A stretch of DNA of 64,000 bases, taken from positions 1 through 64,000 of the forward strand of contig NZ_POJH01000034.1 in NCBI RefSeq assembly GCF_002960625.1. Reading direction: 5' to 3'. Positions 34,620 through 44,393 of this stretch are shown one piece after another (position 1 is the stretch's first letter; each line of letters begins with the position of its first letter). A model generated the notes under the pieces. That model worked only from the letters and a program-made list of their open reading frames with translations, was not told the origin of the DNA and ran no database searches. The translations under genes and the position numbers were made by a program. Source of the DNA: Streptococcus suis. GTDB lineage: Bacteria; Bacillota; Bacilli; Lactobacillales; Streptococcaceae.

Positions 34620-35768
34620 TTATACATAAGCTGACCAGTCATATTCTGGCATTTTTTTCTTGATGATGTCGAGGGGACGACAGAGAAAGGCTGTCTGTTC
34701 TCGCTCGATAATGGGACGGTTGAGAAGAGCAGGCTCTGCCACTAAACGCTGGAAAAGTTCTTCTTCTGACAAGCCTGCTCGCTCTTCTTCCGTCAACCGA
34801 ATAACTGCAGAGGGCTGACTGTCCATTTTTTCCAAAAGTGCTGCCAATTCTACCTCTGTTAATGGATGTTCTAGATAATTAACCCACTTGACATCCAAAT
34901 CTTGACTAGACAATAAGACTTGTAATTTCTTACATTTACTACAGTCAGGATTGTAATAGACCGTTAGTTTTTCGTTCTCCTCTTCTTTGGATTTGGAGTA
35001 GGTCACATCCTTGATAATAACCATCCCATCCCCTAAATCGAGTCCATTTTTAGTAAATGTCTTTTTGGCAAAATCTGCGATCATTAAAGTTGTTGTGGTA
35101 TCAAAAGTGCCGCCAATTATAGCACCAACTAAAGGAACCATCTTACCTAAATTGATAACTCCAGTAGAACCAAACTTTGTAGCAAGACGAAAACCGACTG
35201 CACGATTGATTTTTTTTAATACTTCTCCTGGTAATTTCTTTAGCAAACTTAGTGCCAATTTATTTCCAAGATTTATTCCCGCATTCTTAGCAATTTCAGA
35301 AATAGAAACACCCGCTAAAGCTGAATAAACAAACGTTTGAACCTGATCACTTCTTGCATCATATCCTCTAATTTTAGCGATAGCTGCAACCATCCTCATC
35401 TGAAATAAGATAACTGTTGTGATATTGGCAGGTATGGTGACAGGCATTGTTATGATGCCACCCAATCCAGCAACAAAACCTGATGTTGCTGCCTTTGTTG
35501 TTTGAAATTGAATAAGCTTTTCAATAGCAGTATCTTCATCATATTTGCTCAAGTAATCTTCAACAAATTCATCTAAAGTAGATTGACCCGGAATCCCATT
35601 AAGTGTTGTAGTATAGGCCCAATCCAATGTAGATAACATAGCCTCCTGAGTTATTTTTCCAGCATTGTCCAATTGTTTAGAAACAGCTCCATTAGCGTTT
35701 TGAACAAAATTCCCTGCCTGTTTTCCAACATCATCCAAAGCCTTGCCAATCTCTCCCAAAATATTCAT
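34620..35768 (-). CDS. EcsC-domain / ArsC-fold fusion protein
   Basis: 382 residues in two unlike parts. Residues about 35-240 form an EcsC domain (glycine-rich helices such as GFVAGLGGIITMPVTIPANI and VPLVGAIIGGTFDTTTTLMI), a membrane-associated family of unknown function. From about 267 to the end it is an arsenate-reductase/Spx-fold thioredoxin-like domain, KLTVYYNPDCSKCK with a CSKC motif, RAGLSEEELFQ and NRPIIEREQTAFLCRPLDII. At this place between deoB and punA, related species have (from memory) a free-standing ArsC-like gene, so the EcsC part appears to have been added in front. Start at 35,768 with GAGG about 9 bases upstream. The EcsC portion is more AT-rich than its neighbours. Confidence 0.85.
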   Translation of the reverse strand: MNILGEIGKALDDVGKQAGNFVQNANGAVSKQLDNAGKITQEAMLSTLDWAYTTTLNGIPGQSTLDEFVEDYLSKYDEDTAIEKLIQFQTTKAATSGFVAGLGGIITMPVTIPANITTVILFQMRMVAAIAKIRGYDARSDQVQTFVYSALAGVSISEIAKNAGINLGNKLALSLLKKLPGEVLKKINRAVGFRLATKFGSTGVINLGKMVPLVGAIIGGTFDTTTTLMIADFAKKTFTKNGLDLGDGMVIIKDVTYSKSKEEENEKLTVYYNPDCSKCKKLQVLLSSQDLDVKWVNYLEHPLTEVELAALLEKMDSQPSAVIRLTEEERAGLSEEELFQRLVAEPALLNRPIIEREQTAFLCRPLDIIKKKMPEYDWSAYV

Positions 35769-35784
35769 AGCTATTCCTCGTCCA

Positions 35785-36996
35785 TTAAACCAGTCCGTCC
35801 AAGAAACTCTCACCAATCATGGCTTTTTCGACACCGAAGTTTTCTGCGATAGTAGCTGAAATATCCGCAAAATGTCCAACTGGCAAGACTCCACTTCCCT
35901 TGAATGACTTACTGTAAGCCAAGAGTGGCACATACTCACGGGTATGGTCCGTACCTGCATAAGCAGGGTCATTTCCATGGTCTGCTGTAATCAAGAGCAA
36001 ATCATCCTCACGCATATTTTCGATAATTTCTGGGATACGAGCATCGAACTCCTGCAAGCAATCACGGTAGCCTTCGATGTCACGGCGGTGACCATAAACG
36101 GCATCAAAGTCCACCAAGTTGGTGAAGGAGAAACCTTTCTCAAAGTCAGCCAACTGCAAGGTTTCAATCAAGACATCGACACCATGCATATTTGACTTGG
36201 TGTGACCCATGTCATTTGTGATACCTGATGCGTTGAAAATGTCGCTGATTTTGCCGACAGAGTAGGTAGGTACGCCTGCATCTGCTAGCTTGTTGAGAAC
36301 TGTTGCTTCAAACGGTGACACCGCATAGTCATGACGGTTAGCAGTCCGAGAGAAATTGCCTGGCTCACCGACATATGGACGGGCGATGATACGACCGAGA
36401 AGAGCTGGGCGTTCAAGGGTGATGGAACGAGCATATTCACAGATACGGTACAATTCATCCAGTGGAATAATGTCTTCGTGGGCTGCAATCTGAAGGACAG
36501 GGTCTGCGGAAGTATAGACGATTAACTCCCCAGTTTCCATTTGGCGAGGACCAAAGTCATCAATGACAGCTGTACCTGAATACGGCTTGTTGGCCTCACG
36601 GATGATTTTACGACCTGAAAATTCTTCGATTTTTGTCAAAATTTCCTCAGGGAAACCGTCCCAGAAAGTGTCGAATGGCTCAGTGATATTAAGACCCATG
36701 ATTTCCCAGTGACCTGTCATAGTGTCCTTGCCGAGCGATACTTCTTCCAACTTAGTCACATAGCCAGTTGGACTTTCCTCAGCTGGAACAGTAGCAAGAG
36801 CTGTGTCACGAGGGATATTTCCAAGACCGATTTTAGCCATATTGGGCACTGCTAACCCTGCCTTCTCAGAGATATGACCTAGTGTATCAGACTCTGTGTC
36901 GTTGACACCAGCATTGAAAAACTTGTCTGCATCTGGTGCCGCACCGATTCCAACAGAATCCATAACCACCAGATGAATACGTTTAAATTTAGACAT
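35785..36996 (-). CDS. deoB: Phosphopentomutase
   Basis: 403 residues of the alkaline-phosphatase superfamily: [19 protein letters not shown] with the metal-binding Asp, [15 protein letters not shown] with the phosphothreonine, and [20 protein letters not shown] with late metal ligands. It interconverts (deoxy)ribose-1- and -5-phosphate, linking nucleoside phosphorylases with RpiA and the pentose pathway. The start at 36,996 has AAGGAG 6 bases upstream; an earlier in-frame ATG lies in the promoter region and is rejected. Confidence 0.96.
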   Translation of the reverse strand: MSKFKRIHLVVMDSVGIGAAPDADKFFNAGVNDTESDTLGHISEKAGLAVPNMAKIGLGNIPRDTALATVPAEESPTGYVTKLEEVSLGKDTMTGHWEIMGLNITEPFDTFWDGFPEEILTKIEEFSGRKIIREANKPYSGTAVIDDFGPRQMETGELIVYTSADPVLQIAAHEDIIPLDELYRICEYARSITLERPALLGRIIARPYVGEPGNFSRTANRHDYAVSPFEATVLNKLADAGVPTYSVGKISDIFNASGITNDMGHTKSNMHGVDVLIETLQLADFEKGFSFTNLVDFDAVYGHRRDIEGYRDCLQEFDARIPEIIENMREDDLLLITADHGNDPAYAGTDHTREYVPLLAYSKSFKGSGVLPVGHFADISATIAENFGVEKAMIGESFLDGLV

Positions 36997-37075
36997 AAGA
37001 ACTCCTTTTTCTAAGAACTTGCATTGATAAGCGAGGTGCTGAATAATGAATACAGGTTCTATTGTTCGTCTTTTC

Positions 37076-37084
37076 ATTATACCA
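37076..37084 (-). promoter_or_regulatory. deoB extended -10 promoter
   Basis: Minus strand TGGTATAAT (TATAAT at 37,076-37,081), immediately downstream of the rpiA terminator T-run; no clear -35. It would drive deoB and the genes after it. Confidence 0.6.
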
Positions 37085-37086
37085 CA

Positions 37087-37124
37087 AAAACGCCTCTCAT
37101 AGTTAGTTTAATGAGAAGCGTTTT
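37087..37124 (-). terminator. rpiA terminator
   Basis: Stem AAAACGCTTCTCAT/ATGAGAGGCGTTTT on the minus strand with one G-U/mismatch position, 10-base loop and T-run. It lies 5 bases after the rpiA stop. Confidence 0.85.
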
Positions 37125-37128
37125 CACT

Positions 37129-37803
37129 TTATTTCTTTTCAAGAATTTTTGGTCCCTGCGGTGTGCCGACAATGACCTTAGAAATCAAGCCTATAAAGAG
37201 CCCATGCTCTACGACACCAACTGTTCTATCCAATTCATCAGCCAAGGCGTAGCTGTCTTCAATCCGTTGCAAATCTAGGTCTATAATGAAATTCTTCATA
37301 TCGGTCACATGTTTCTGACCATCCTTCATCCGAAAACTTGGACGATAACCCTTTTTCTCGAAGAGGCGGAAAAGATTTTCAGAACCATATTGCACCACTT
37401 CCACTGGCAACTTGAAGGCGCCAAGGGTATCGACCACCTTAGATTCATCCACAATCCAGATGCTATCCTTGCTGTTGACCGCAACCACCTTCTCCATGAG
37501 CAGGGCGGCTCCTCCACCCTTAATACCATTGAAGGCTCCGTCAACTTCATCAGCTCCGTCAACTGTCAAGTCTACATAGTCAACTTCATCTATATTCTTT
37601 AAAGGAATTCCTAAAGAGGCTGCGTGGTCTGCAGTGGCATGAGAGGTCGTCACACCTGTAATCTGCAAACCTTCTTCCTGCACCCGACGTCCGATTTCTT
37701 GGACAAAATAGTAGGCTGTTGAACCTGTTCCCAAGCCAACAATCATGCCATCTCTTACAAACTCCGCCGCTTTAATCCCAACTTGTTCCTTTAAATTTGT
37801 CAT
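37129..37803 (-). CDS. rpiA: Ribose-5-phosphate isomerase A
   Basis: 224 residues: [16 protein letters not shown] phosphate loop, [20 protein letters not shown] with the catalytic acid, and the KVVDTLG/PVEVV segments of RpiA. It interconverts ribose-5- and ribulose-5-phosphate. RBS AAAGGAGC. An extended -10 (TGCTATAAT, TATAAT at 37,837-37,842 on the minus strand) lies about 35 bases upstream. A terminator separates it from deoB, but the functional link (ribose-5-phosphate from nucleosides) is clear. Confidence 0.96.
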   Translation of the reverse strand: MTNLKEQVGIKAAEFVRDGMIVGLGTGSTAYYFVQEIGRRVQEEGLQITGVTTSHATADHAASLGIPLKNIDEVDYVDLTVDGADEVDGAFNGIKGGGAALLMEKVVAVNSKDSIWIVDESKVVDTLGAFKLPVEVVQYGSENLFRLFEKKGYRPSFRMKDGQKHVTDMKNFIIDLDLQRIEDSYALADELDRTVGVVEHGLFIGLISKVIVGTPQGPKILEKK

Positions 37804-37902
37804 GAATTGCTCCTTTCAGCTAAACCGTTTACATTCATTATAGCATGGATAGGAAAATCTGCCTACTGGTTTCTACAAGAAGGCTAATAAAACCTACCCC
37901 AT

Positions 37903-40900
37903 CTATAATTTTTCCACATCTTTCAGTTTAACCGAAACAATCTTGGACACGCCAGATTCCTGCATGGTCACCCCATACATGGCATCCGCCGCCGCCATAG
38001 TTCCTTTCCGGTGGGTCACGACGATGAACTGACTGTCCTTGTCAAAACGGTTGAGGTAGTCCCCAAAACGCTTGACATTGGCCTCGTCCAAGGCTGCCTC
38101 CACCTCGTCCAAGATGACAAAAGGAATAGTCTTGACGCGGATAATGGAAAATAGCAGAGCGAGGGCTGAGAGGGCCTTTTCGCCACCTGACATAAGATTG
38201 AGCGATTGGATTTTCTTACCCGGAGGCTGAACTGAAATCTCCACACCCGCAGTCAAAATATCCTGCTCCGTCAATATCAAGTCCGCAGAACCACCGCCAA
38301 ACATCTGTCTGAAAGTCTGCTTAAAGCTTTCGCGAATGGCTTCAAAGGTGACCTTAAAGCGTTCCTTGACTTCATCATCCATTTCATGAATGGTATTCAA
38401 GAGCAAATCACGCGCCGATAATATATCCGTCCGTTGTTCATTGAGGAAGGTCAGACGGTTATTGACCTCATCATACTGCTCAATAGCATCCAGATTGACT
38501 GGACCAAGAGCACGAATAGAACGTTCCAAGTCTTTCAAAGCTTGTTCAGCAAGAGGCAAATTCTCTACTTCGTTTGCCTGGTCCAGAGCCGCTTCAAAGC
38601 TCAATTTGAAATGCTCTGTCAAATGACCAAGTAGGGTCCGTAGGCGATCTCCAACCTGCTCACAATCAGCTTCTAACTTGGCTTGTTTGCGAATGAGGTC
38701 ATCATTTTTCAAACGAGCCTGGTCCAAACGACCTTCCAAGTCTTCAAACTGACCGTCAATATCTTCCAACTCAAATTTCAAGCGGATTTGAATCTGATTG
38801 GTTTGGCTTTGTTTATCAGTCGCAGCCTGTAGTTGCTCTTCCAGAACTTCAATACTAGTATCTTCTAAAGCCTCAACTTTCTGTTTAATCAGGTCTTCCA
38901 GGATAGAGATTTCCTTTTCAGTAGTCATTTTTTCTTCCTGTAAGCGACCAAGGTCTGTCTGTTCAAAGCGCAACTGACTAGAAACTTCTGCCTGCTCCAA
39001 GGTCAGTTGACCCTTCTGGGTCTGCAAGGCTTGCAAACTTTCTTGGATACTATCACGATTGTCACGCACCTGATTGATTTGCTGGTCCAAGGCTTGTTTT
39101 TTCTCCGTCAAGGCTTGAAGATTGACTTCTTCCTTGGTCGCTTCTTCTTCCAGCTCGGTCAAAATGCTCGGACTGACTTGGCTCATTTGCAGGTCGTACT
39201 GGGCTGTCACTTGGGCCAGACGATTTTCTGCTTGTTCCTGATGAATGCTGGCACTCTGCTGACTTAATCTAGCCTCTTCACCCTCCGATTTTATAGCTTC
39301 CAAACCTTGTCTGATCTTCTCTAGGCTTGTTTTCTTGGTCGCCACCAAGCTTTCTTGCTCCTGCAACTGACTAGACAGCTCTGCTATTTCTCCCAAAAGA
39401 GCATCCAGTTCAGGCTTGATAAAGGTCGTGCTATTATTCCGATTGCTACCACCCGCAAAGGCGCCTCCAGGACGGATTTCTGCACCATCCATAGTCACCA
39501 TACGGACCTGAAACTTGGTCGCACGCGCCGCCTGGTTGGCATGGTCGATGCTATCAAAAATCGCAATAGTGCCTAGCAAATTTTGGAAAATAGCATCTAG
39601 ATTTGGTTGATAGGTCACGAGGTCACTGGCCAGCCCCAAGAAACCATCTGAGGTTTGAAGTAGGGCAAGTTGCTGACTGGACAATTGACGAGGCTTGATA
39701 GTGGTCAAAGGTAAGAAGGTCGCCCGACCTTGACGTTTTTCCTTCAAGAAAGCAATCGCTCGCTTGGCAGTCGCCTCATCTTCAACGATGACGTTTTGGC
39801 TAGCCCCTCCAAGAGCAATTTCCAAAGCTGTCTGGTAACGAGTATCGAAAGTCAATTGCTCACTGACTGCCCCGATGATGCCACCCAGACTAGACGAAGC
39901 CTGCAAGACAGCCTTGACCCCTGCGTAGAAATTAGAGTGATTTTTTAAGATAGCCTCCAAACTTGACTGGCGAGCCTGCTTGCCCTTCAATTGATCCAGT
40001 AAATCAAACAAGCGACCTTGTTCAGCTTGATAGGCAACCTGAGCCTGTTCAAGCTCTTCTTTCTTGGTCTGATAGGCTGTTAATAAGCCCCGCAAGACTT
40101 GGTCAGCCTGTTCTGCGGCTTCCTGGCTCTTAGCCAATTCTTCTTGAGCTGTCTGTTTTTCTGTCTGTAAACGTGCTAGGTCAGCAGACTTGCTTTCTGA
40201 TAAGCTGATTTGATTGGCAATATCCTGCTGAATCTTGGTCAAGCGGTTTGATGCTTCAGCCTCTTCCTGCATGAGGGTAACATACTGCTCACGCAGGTGA
40301 TCCAATACCTGATCCGGATCTTCAGAGAAGTAGGAAATCTCCTTATCAACCGAAGCAATTTCCTTTTTCAATTTGGACAAGGAAGCTCCCAACCTTTCCT
40401 GATTTTCCTGCTTGAGAACAATTTCCTCTTCCAGTTGTCCTCGTTTCGCAACCAGGGTTTCTAAACGCGACTGAGCTTCTTGTCGACTGGATTCATTCTG
40501 ACTGCTTTCTAACTTATGAAGGTCAATTTTTCGTTCCAAGTCACTGATCAACTTGGTCAAATCCAACAAAACTGCCTGTTCACGCTCCAATTGCTCGGAT
40601 AAGCGATGGCGTTTTTCTTTTAAGGACTGGTTTTCTTGCTCCAGCTCCGAACGCTGTTGGTAGTAGCTTGCTAATTCTGACTTAACTACTTCAAGTTCGA
40701 TTTCCTTGGCAGTCAAAGCTTCTTTACCCTTTGTCAACTGAGCAACCAAAACATCCAGATACAGCTCCTTACGCTGTCCATCTAGTTCCAAGAATTGTTT
40801 AGCCGTTAGCGCCTGTTTCTCCAAGGGTTTAACCTGATTGTCCAATTCATAGATAATATCTTCTAAACGGTCCAAATTTCCTTGAGCCTGTGCTAGCTTG

Positions 40901-41436
40901 CTCTCCGTTTCTTTCTTACGGGTCTTGTATTTTAAGACCCCTGCTGCCTCTTCGAATATGGCTCTGCGTTCTTCTGGCTTGGAATTAAAAATAGCCTCAA
41001 CCCGTCCTTGCGAGATGATAGAAAAGGAATCACGCCCCAAACCAGTATCCATGAAGAGATCGTGAATATCCCGCAGACGAACCTTCTGACCATCTATCAA
41101 GTATTCGCTATCGCCAGACCGATAAATATGGCGTTCTACCTTGATTTCTTTATTCTTATTAGCAATAAAACCTGTGCTATTATCCAAGGTTACGACAACG
41201 GAAGCATAATTAAGAGGCTTACGGCTTTCAGTCCCCGCAAAGATAACATCTGGCATCTTGCCTCCACGAAGGCTTTTGGCAGACGACTCTCCCAAGGCCC
41301 AGCGCAGACTTTCTGTAATATTGGACTTGCCCGAACCATTCGGTCCTACAACGGCTGTCACCCCACGGTCAAAGACTACCTTAGTCTTATCTGCGAAGGA
41401 CTTGAAGCCCTGCATTTCAATCGATTTAAGATACAT
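37903..41436 (-). CDS. smc: Chromosome partition/condensin protein Smc
   Basis: 1,177 residues: Walker A GPNGSGKSN (about 32-40), long coiled coil, hinge (about 500-680; GGIIGAVSEQLTFDTRYQTA), second coiled coil, ABC signature NLMSGGEKALSALA (about 1,080) and Walker B VILDEVEAALDEANV (about 1,105). This is the condensin ATPase that organises and segregates the chromosome with ScpA/B. It starts 2 bases after rnc, the standard rnc-smc pairing. Intact. Confidence 0.97.
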   Translation of the reverse strand: MYLKSIEMQGFKSFADKTKVVFDRGVTAVVGPNGSGKSNITESLRWALGESSAKSLRGGKMPDVIFAGTESRKPLNYASVVVTLDNSTGFIANKNKEIKVERHIYRSGDSEYLIDGQKVRLRDIHDLFMDTGLGRDSFSIISQGRVEAIFNSKPEERRAIFEEAAGVLKYKTRKKETESKLAQAQGNLDRLEDIIYELDNQVKPLEKQALTAKQFLELDGQRKELYLDVLVAQLTKGKEALTAKEIELEVVKSELASYYQQRSELEQENQSLKEKRHRLSEQLEREQAVLLDLTKLISDLERKIDLHKLESSQNESSRQEAQSRLETLVAKRGQLEEEIVLKQENQERLGASLSKLKKEIASVDKEISYFSEDPDQVLDHLREQYVTLMQEEAEASNRLTKIQQDIANQISLSESKSADLARLQTEKQTAQEELAKSQEAAEQADQVLRGLLTAYQTKKEELEQAQVAYQAEQGRLFDLLDQLKGKQARQSSLEAILKNHSNFYAGVKAVLQASSSLGGIIGAVSEQLTFDTRYQTALEIALGGASQNVIVEDEATAKRAIAFLKEKRQGRATFLPLTTIKPRQLSSQQLALLQTSDGFLGLASDLVTYQPNLDAIFQNLLGTIAIFDSIDHANQAARATKFQVRMVTMDGAEIRPGGAFAGGSNRNNSTTFIKPELDALLGEIAELSSQLQEQESLVATKKTSLEKIRQGLEAIKSEGEEARLSQQSASIHQEQAENRLAQVTAQYDLQMSQVSPSILTELEEEATKEEVNLQALTEKKQALDQQINQVRDNRDSIQESLQALQTQKGQLTLEQAEVSSQLRFEQTDLGRLQEEKMTTEKEISILEDLIKQKVEALEDTSIEVLEEQLQAATDKQSQTNQIQIRLKFELEDIDGQFEDLEGRLDQARLKNDDLIRKQAKLEADCEQVGDRLRTLLGHLTEHFKLSFEAALDQANEVENLPLAEQALKDLERSIRALGPVNLDAIEQYDEVNNRLTFLNEQRTDILSARDLLLNTIHEMDDEVKERFKVTFEAIRESFKQTFRQMFGGGSADLILTEQDILTAGVEISVQPPGKKIQSLNLMSGGEKALSALALLFSIIRVKTIPFVILDEVEAALDEANVKRFGDYLNRFDKDSQFIVVTHRKGTMAAADAMYGVTMQESGVSKIVSVKLKDVEKL

Positions 41437-41438
41437 AC

Positions 41439-42128
41439 CTATCCTCTAGCCTCCACAGCATTTTCTGCGGCGGCTTGTTCAGCTAACTTTTTGGAACGAC
41501 CACGACCACGACCAATCACACGCTGGTCTGCAGATACCTCGACTTCGAAGGTCTTATCGTGGGCAGGACCTGATTCAGCCACCACCTGATAAGAAATTGC
41601 AATCTCCCCATTTACCTGCAGGATTTCCTGTAAGGCAGTCTTGTAGTCAGTTACGCGCTCAAAATTCCCCTCTTCCAGACGAGGAATCATGACCTTATGG
41701 ATAAAGTCCTCCACGGTCTTTTCTCCCTTGTCCAATAGCAGAGCTCCTAAGAAAGCCTCGAAAGCATCTCCCAAAATGGTATCACGATTGCGCCCCCCAG
41801 ACTTCTCTTCTCCTCTACCAAGACGAAGGAAGCTATCAAAGCCACAGGCACGTGAAAAACCAGCCAAGGACTCCTCACGAACAAAGGTCGAACGCAACTT
41901 GGACATCTCCCCTTCCGGTCTATCCGGATATTTTTTATAGAGGTACTTGGAAATCATCAATTGGAGAACAGCGTCTCCTAAAAATTCCAAGCGTTCATTA
42001 TGTGAAATTTTTAGAAGGCGATGCTCATTGGCATAAGAAGTATGGGTAAAAGCCGTTTCCAACAAATTCAAATCCGAAAAATCAATCCCAAAATCCGCCA
42101 AAAGTTTTTTATGTAAATCTTTCATCAT
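41439..42128 (-). CDS. rnc: Ribonuclease III
   Basis: 229 residues: the catalytic domain with [20 protein letters not shown] (signature Glu and Asp) and [16 protein letters not shown], then a double-stranded RNA-binding domain ([14 protein letters not shown] to [13 protein letters not shown]). It cleaves dsRNA in rRNA maturation and antisense regulation. Two consecutive ATGs open the frame; either may be used. It is co-transcribed with smc. Confidence 0.97.
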   Translation of the reverse strand: MMKDLHKKLLADFGIDFSDLNLLETAFTHTSYANEHRLLKISHNERLEFLGDAVLQLMISKYLYKKYPDRPEGEMSKLRSTFVREESLAGFSRACGFDSFLRLGRGEEKSGGRNRDTILGDAFEAFLGALLLDKGEKTVEDFIHKVMIPRLEEGNFERVTDYKTALQEILQVNGEIAISYQVVAESGPAHDKTFEVEVSADQRVIGRGRGRSKKLAEQAAAENAVEARG

Positions 42129-42190
42129 CTAACTCCTTTCTAAAGAGTAATCCTTACAAAATAGAAGTTTCAAATTCACTTCATACTAAT

Positions 42191-42199
42191 ATTATACCA
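42191..42199 (-). promoter_or_regulatory. rnc-smc promoter (extended -10)
   Basis: Minus strand TGGTATAAT with TATAAT at 42,191-42,196; about 60 bases upstream of rnc. No convincing -35. Confidence 0.6.
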
Positions 42200-42268
42200 C
42201 ATTTCCCACAGGACTTCCCTCTGAAACTGAACATTCAACAAATAGCCCTCTTCATCTTTTTGCAAACA

Positions 42269-42297
42269 TTTACATATCCATCCTTTTTCGATAAAAT
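42269..42297 (+). promoter_or_regulatory. Promoter of the acyltransferase gene
   Basis: -35 TTTACA (42,269-42,274), spacer 17, -10 TAAAAT (42,292-42,297), then the RBS AAGGGAG before the ATG at 42,322. Confidence 0.6.
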
Positions 42298-42321
42298 GGA
42301 AGAAAAAAGAAGGGAGTTAAC

Positions 42322-43320
42322 ATGCAAAACAAACCAAAACCACTCAATACATCACTGCTCTCCCTCATCCAGTTCATCGGAGCCATTCTCGTTATCGCCC
42401 TCCATTGCCGCAGGTTATTTGAAGCAGACCAGCTCCACTTCATCCAAAAATCCATCTTTAGTCGCATGGTCGTTCCCTACTTCATGGTCACCGCCAGCTT
42501 CTTCCTCCGACGCAACTACCCCAGCCTCTCCAAACAATACCTGATCCGCTACAGCAAGCAGTACCTGACCTGGTCCGTCCTCTACCTACCCTTCTACCTC
42601 TTCTACCTAAACCTCCAAGAAATCCCCCTACTCTACTACCCCCTCGCCCTCCTAGTCGGCCTGACCTACACCGGCACCAGCTACCAACTCTGGTACATGC
42701 CCGCCTTCCTGCTAGGTCTTGTCCTCGTCCACTATTCTTTAAGGAAATGTGGCTGGCGCATCACAGCATGTCTAGCCTGCCTCCTCTATCTCCTAGGCTC
42801 AGTTGAAACCTACTCCTCCTACCTGGCAGAATCGGCTTTACTAACCGCATTTGACAGCTACAAAACCTTCTTTTTCACCAGCCGCAATGGCCTCTTCTAC
42901 GCACCGATTTTTGTCCTGACAGGCTTTTATCTAGCCGACAAACTCAATCAACCCATTTTCCAATACCGACAAAAAACCAAACTACTTGTCTGCATAGCTC
43001 TTTTAACTTTTGAGGCTACAATCATCTATCTCAATCAGGGCTACGACAAGAACTTTCTATTTAGCCTGATTCCATTCACAGCCTATCTAGTCGCTTGGAC
43101 CCTAACCACCGACCTCTTCCGCCAGAAAAAATTCCAATTTCTAAAGGAATATGCTAGTTACTATTATTTTATCCATGTTATCCCAGTCGAAGTCAGCTTT
43201 TTCTTCCTAGAAACTCATTCCCTGACTATAATACAGCAAGGCTGGCTGGTCTTCTTTATCACCATCATCACTTGCCAACTGCTCAGTCGGTTAATCATTA
43301 AGCACAAAAGAACCTTGTAA
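42322..43320 (+). CDS. Acyltransferase-3-family membrane protein
   Basis: 332 residues, about ten membrane helices. The N-terminus (SLIQFIGAILVIALHCRRLF, then SRMVVPYFMVTASFFLRR) follows the Acyl_transf_3 pattern seen in OatA/WecH and in the membrane part of VanT serine racemases, with the key His in helix 1. Such proteins acetylate or succinylate cell-surface sugars, or transport the acyl donor; the substrate is unknown here. Its 5' part is richer in C than its neighbours (many CTC and TAC codons), unlike the AT-rich surroundings. It ends in a strong terminator. Confidence 0.8.
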   Translation: MQNKPKPLNTSLLSLIQFIGAILVIALHCRRLFEADQLHFIQKSIFSRMVVPYFMVTASFFLRRNYPSLSKQYLIRYSKQYLTWSVLYLPFYLFYLNLQEIPLLYYPLALLVGLTYTGTSYQLWYMPAFLLGLVLVHYSLRKCGWRITACLACLLYLLGSVETYSSYLAESALLTAFDSYKTFFFTSRNGLFYAPIFVLTGFYLADKLNQPIFQYRQKTKLLVCIALLTFEATIIYLNQGYDKNFLFSLIPFTAYLVAWTLTTDLFRQKKFQFLKEYASYYYFIHVIPVEVSFFFLETHSLTIIQQGWLVFFITIITCQLLSRLIIKHKRTL

Positions 43321-43343
43321 GACTAAACTTACAAGGTTTTTTT
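43311..43343 (+). terminator. Terminator of the acyltransferase gene
   Basis: Perfect 11-bp stem AACCTTGTAAG/CTTACAAGGTT (43,311-43,321 and 43,328-43,338), 6-base loop, T-run. The stop codon is within the stem. Confidence 0.88.
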
Positions 43344-44388
43344 ACAAATCAAAATCCTCTTTCAACTTATCAATCACCTGTTGGAGCAGGTCACGATTGA
43401 CACTGTATTTGACATCACTATCTTTTGTATTGAAAAGAAGCAGGTCGCCGTTAATCAGCTTTTGGGTGTGGAAGGATACGGCAGCCCCTGTAATATTGAG
43501 CCGCTCTGCAATATCCTTGCTCTTGGCATGGGGCTTGGTCAACTCAACCAAAACCTGATAACGCGTGCTATCGCTGATGACTTTAAGAGCCCTTGTCAAA
43601 TCATCCAGATCCAGCTCGTCATTTGAGAGCATCATCTGATCAATTCGACAGGATGCTAAAAGAGCGACTTTCATATGGTCAAATTGTTCATTGCCATAAT
43701 AAGCAAACCAATAATTCCAGGGACTGAGAACGAAGAATTGAGCATTTTCAACACCCAGAGTATCTAAGCTGGTCATGGCTAACTGCTTGGATTCTCTGTA
43801 GAGTTTTTCAATGTCAAAATCTCTAGCAAATTCTTCCCGCTCTGCTCTTGCCCCTTCAAAGTAAGGCTGATAGATTGGGAGCAGCTTGTTCAGGAGATGG
43901 ACAGACCGCTGAACTGTTTCTAAAGGATTGCGAATAGCTAGTGACCAGTACCACTTATCTGCCGGCTTTTTATCCGTTTTTTCCAAAAGTTCCATGAGGC
44001 TGAGGGTCTTCTCACGATGTCCGTCATTTTCAGACGCCAACATGGTTCGCATGGCATCTTCTATTTCTTCTTGAGATAGCTTTAAAATCAATTGACAAGC
44101 TTCCTCAACTGTCTTTGGATCCTGCCCATCATTCAAGAGATAGAAATAAAGACTATGTAAAATGTTAAAAATATGCCCCCAGACAAAGACTTGATTGACT
44201 TCCTGACGAAAATCTGCCAACTTTTCTTCCATCTCATCACGAATGTCCAAGGCATCTTTGAGAATGTCTTTTTCTTTCTGTGAAAAATCCGCCTCAATCG
44301 GTTCCTCACGTTCTCTAACAATTAAAGGAATAAAGAATTTTTCAACAATTTCGCTTCTATAATCTCGGTAATCTAATTTCATACGCAT
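43342..44388 (-). CDS. ArsR-like winged-helix regulator with a long N-terminal domain
   Basis: 348 residues. The C-terminal 85 residues are an ArsR-type winged helix: LKVISDSTRYQVLVELTKPH, SKDIAERLNITGAAVSFHTQ (recognition helix) and LLLFNTKDSDVKYSVN wing. The first 250 residues are helical without a recognised sensor motif; no metal-binding cysteine box of classical ArsR proteins is present. It directly follows an MFS transporter gene (5 bases), so it most likely controls that transporter. Start at the first or third codon (both ATG), weak RBS. Confidence 0.85.
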   Translation of the reverse strand: MRMKLDYRDYRSEIVEKFFIPLIVREREEPIEADFSQKEKDILKDALDIRDEMEEKLADFRQEVNQVFVWGHIFNILHSLYFYLLNDGQDPKTVEEACQLILKLSQEEIEDAMRTMLASENDGHREKTLSLMELLEKTDKKPADKWYWSLAIRNPLETVQRSVHLLNKLLPIYQPYFEGARAEREEFARDFDIEKLYRESKQLAMTSLDTLGVENAQFFVLSPWNYWFAYYGNEQFDHMKVALLASCRIDQMMLSNDELDLDDLTRALKVISDSTRYQVLVELTKPHAKSKDIAERLNITGAAVSFHTQKLINGDLLLFNTKDSDVKYSVNRDLLQQVIDKLKEDFDL

Positions 44389-44393
44389 ACTTT

